Assembly (NCBI GenBank): GCA_023429545.1 | Contig: JAEYUU010000350.1 | Span: 1-6,432 of the forward strand | Reading direction: 5' to 3' | Length of the DNA stretch: 6,432 bases | From: Verrucomicrobiota bacterium | GTDB taxonomy: Bacteria; Verrucomicrobiota; Verrucomicrobiia; Verrucomicrobiales; Verrucomicrobiaceae | Position numbers and translations under genes: made by a program | Shown here: positions 6,021 through 6,432 of the stretch, in pieces | Layout of the letters: each line of letters starts with the position of its first letter | How positions within the stretch are numbered: position 1 is the stretch's first letter | The notes under the pieces: model-generated | What the model saw: the letters and a program-made list of their open reading frames with translations, nothing else | The model's database searches: none | Told to the model about the DNA's origin: nothing

Positions 6021-6432
6021 CTACCAGTTCTTGATCCACGTCGCGGTCGCCTGGACGTTGCGACGGTTTTCCGCATCATAGAAGACAGGCCCCTTGGAGG
6101 CCGTGTGTCCGAAGGACCAGAGATCATAGGTGGGATTGAGTGATTCCTCGTCTCCTCCCTTGATGTACTGGAAGGGGCGACCCCATCCATCAACGAGGTA
6201 ATAGCCGCCGCTGTCCTTGGCGATCATCTTCTTTGGAATGTTGGCATTGATGGTGTTCGTCGATTCCTCCTCGCTGATCTTTCCATCCGATGGTTTGCCA
6301 GTCGCAGAGGCAGACTTGACATCGTTGCTACCATCGCCCGTCAGAACCTGGTATAACATCCGCGCGCCACCCATGCGCATGTCCTTGCCAGAGATCTCCG
6401 TCGTGGCGTCGGGATGAGCCGGGGTGGGGTAT
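6021..6432 (-). CDS. Pseudopilin / type II secretion GspG-like protein, C-terminal part (partial)
   Basis: The reading frame is open to the right edge, so the N-terminus, which should carry the prepilin cleavage site and membrane helix, is outside the window. 136 residues are visible. Near the C-terminus, GGYYLVDGWGRPFQYIKGG and then NPTYDLWSFG match the 'D.WG.P..Y ... YDL.S.G' pattern of GspG-like pseudopilins. This is the globular C-terminal domain of proteins usually annotated 'prepilin-type N-terminal cleavage/methylation domain-containing'. The middle is Ser/Asp/Lys-rich and low in hydrophobicity (DGSNDVKSASATGKPSDGK), probably a loop. The protein ends in TWIKNW with stop TAG. No type II secretion or type IV pilus gene is seen next to it in this window. 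Such isolated pseudopilin-like proteins are known to be numerous in Verrucomicrobiota and Planctomycetota, and their role is unknown. The internal ATG at 6380 is not the start, because in-frame coding continues upstream of it. Confidence 0.75.
   Translation of the reverse strand, partial: YPTPAHPDATTEISGKDMRMGGARMLYQVLTGDGSNDVKSASATGKPSDGKISEEESTNTINANIPKKMIAKDSGGYYLVDGWGRPFQYIKGGDEESLNPTYDLWSFGHTASKGPVFYDAENRRNVQATATWIKNW

Overview
The window is a GC-rich bacterial segment with two convergent gene blocks and no mobile element, CRISPR array or rRNA. The best guess for the host is a member of the Verrucomicrobiota (Prosthecobacter/Roseimicrobium/Verrucomicrobium-like). The clues are a GldG-like plus DUF4340 gene pair, a stand-alone demethylmenaquinone methyltransferase of the 'RYVLTNHVLS' type, a secreted Yellow/major-royal-jelly-like protein, and an isolated pseudopilin-type protein. 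This assignment is inference from gene content only.

Plus-strand block (6-3624). A GldG-family protein with an N- and a C-terminal membrane anchor overlaps by 4 bases (ATGA) with a DUF4340 protein. A short single-pass membrane protein follows 23 bases later; it carries a charged helix and two tandem 14-residue repeats. This looks like the distal part of an ABC-export-type operon whose ATPase and permease genes would lie just left of the window. The DUF4340 protein can be read as four tandem copies of one module of about 135-140 residues.

Junction (3625-3842). These 218 bases contain the 3' ends of two convergent transcription units. I see only short inverted repeats without T-tracts, so no convincing intrinsic terminator and no gene.

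Minus-strand block (3843-6432), read right to left. It holds the C-terminal part of a pseudopilin-like protein running off the right edge; a 133-base gap with several small palindromes; a secreted Yellow/MRJP-like beta-propeller protein; a 76-base gap with a weak candidate promoter; a complete tRNA-Leu(CAG) with encoded CCA; and ubiE/menG, whose likely ATG lies only 24 bases after the tRNA 3' end. The tRNA and ubiE are probably co-transcribed.

Nothing in the window is clearly a new biological system. The points most worth a second look are the four-module architecture of the DUF4340 protein, the unrecognised small third gene of the operon, and the tRNA-Leu/ubiE arrangement.
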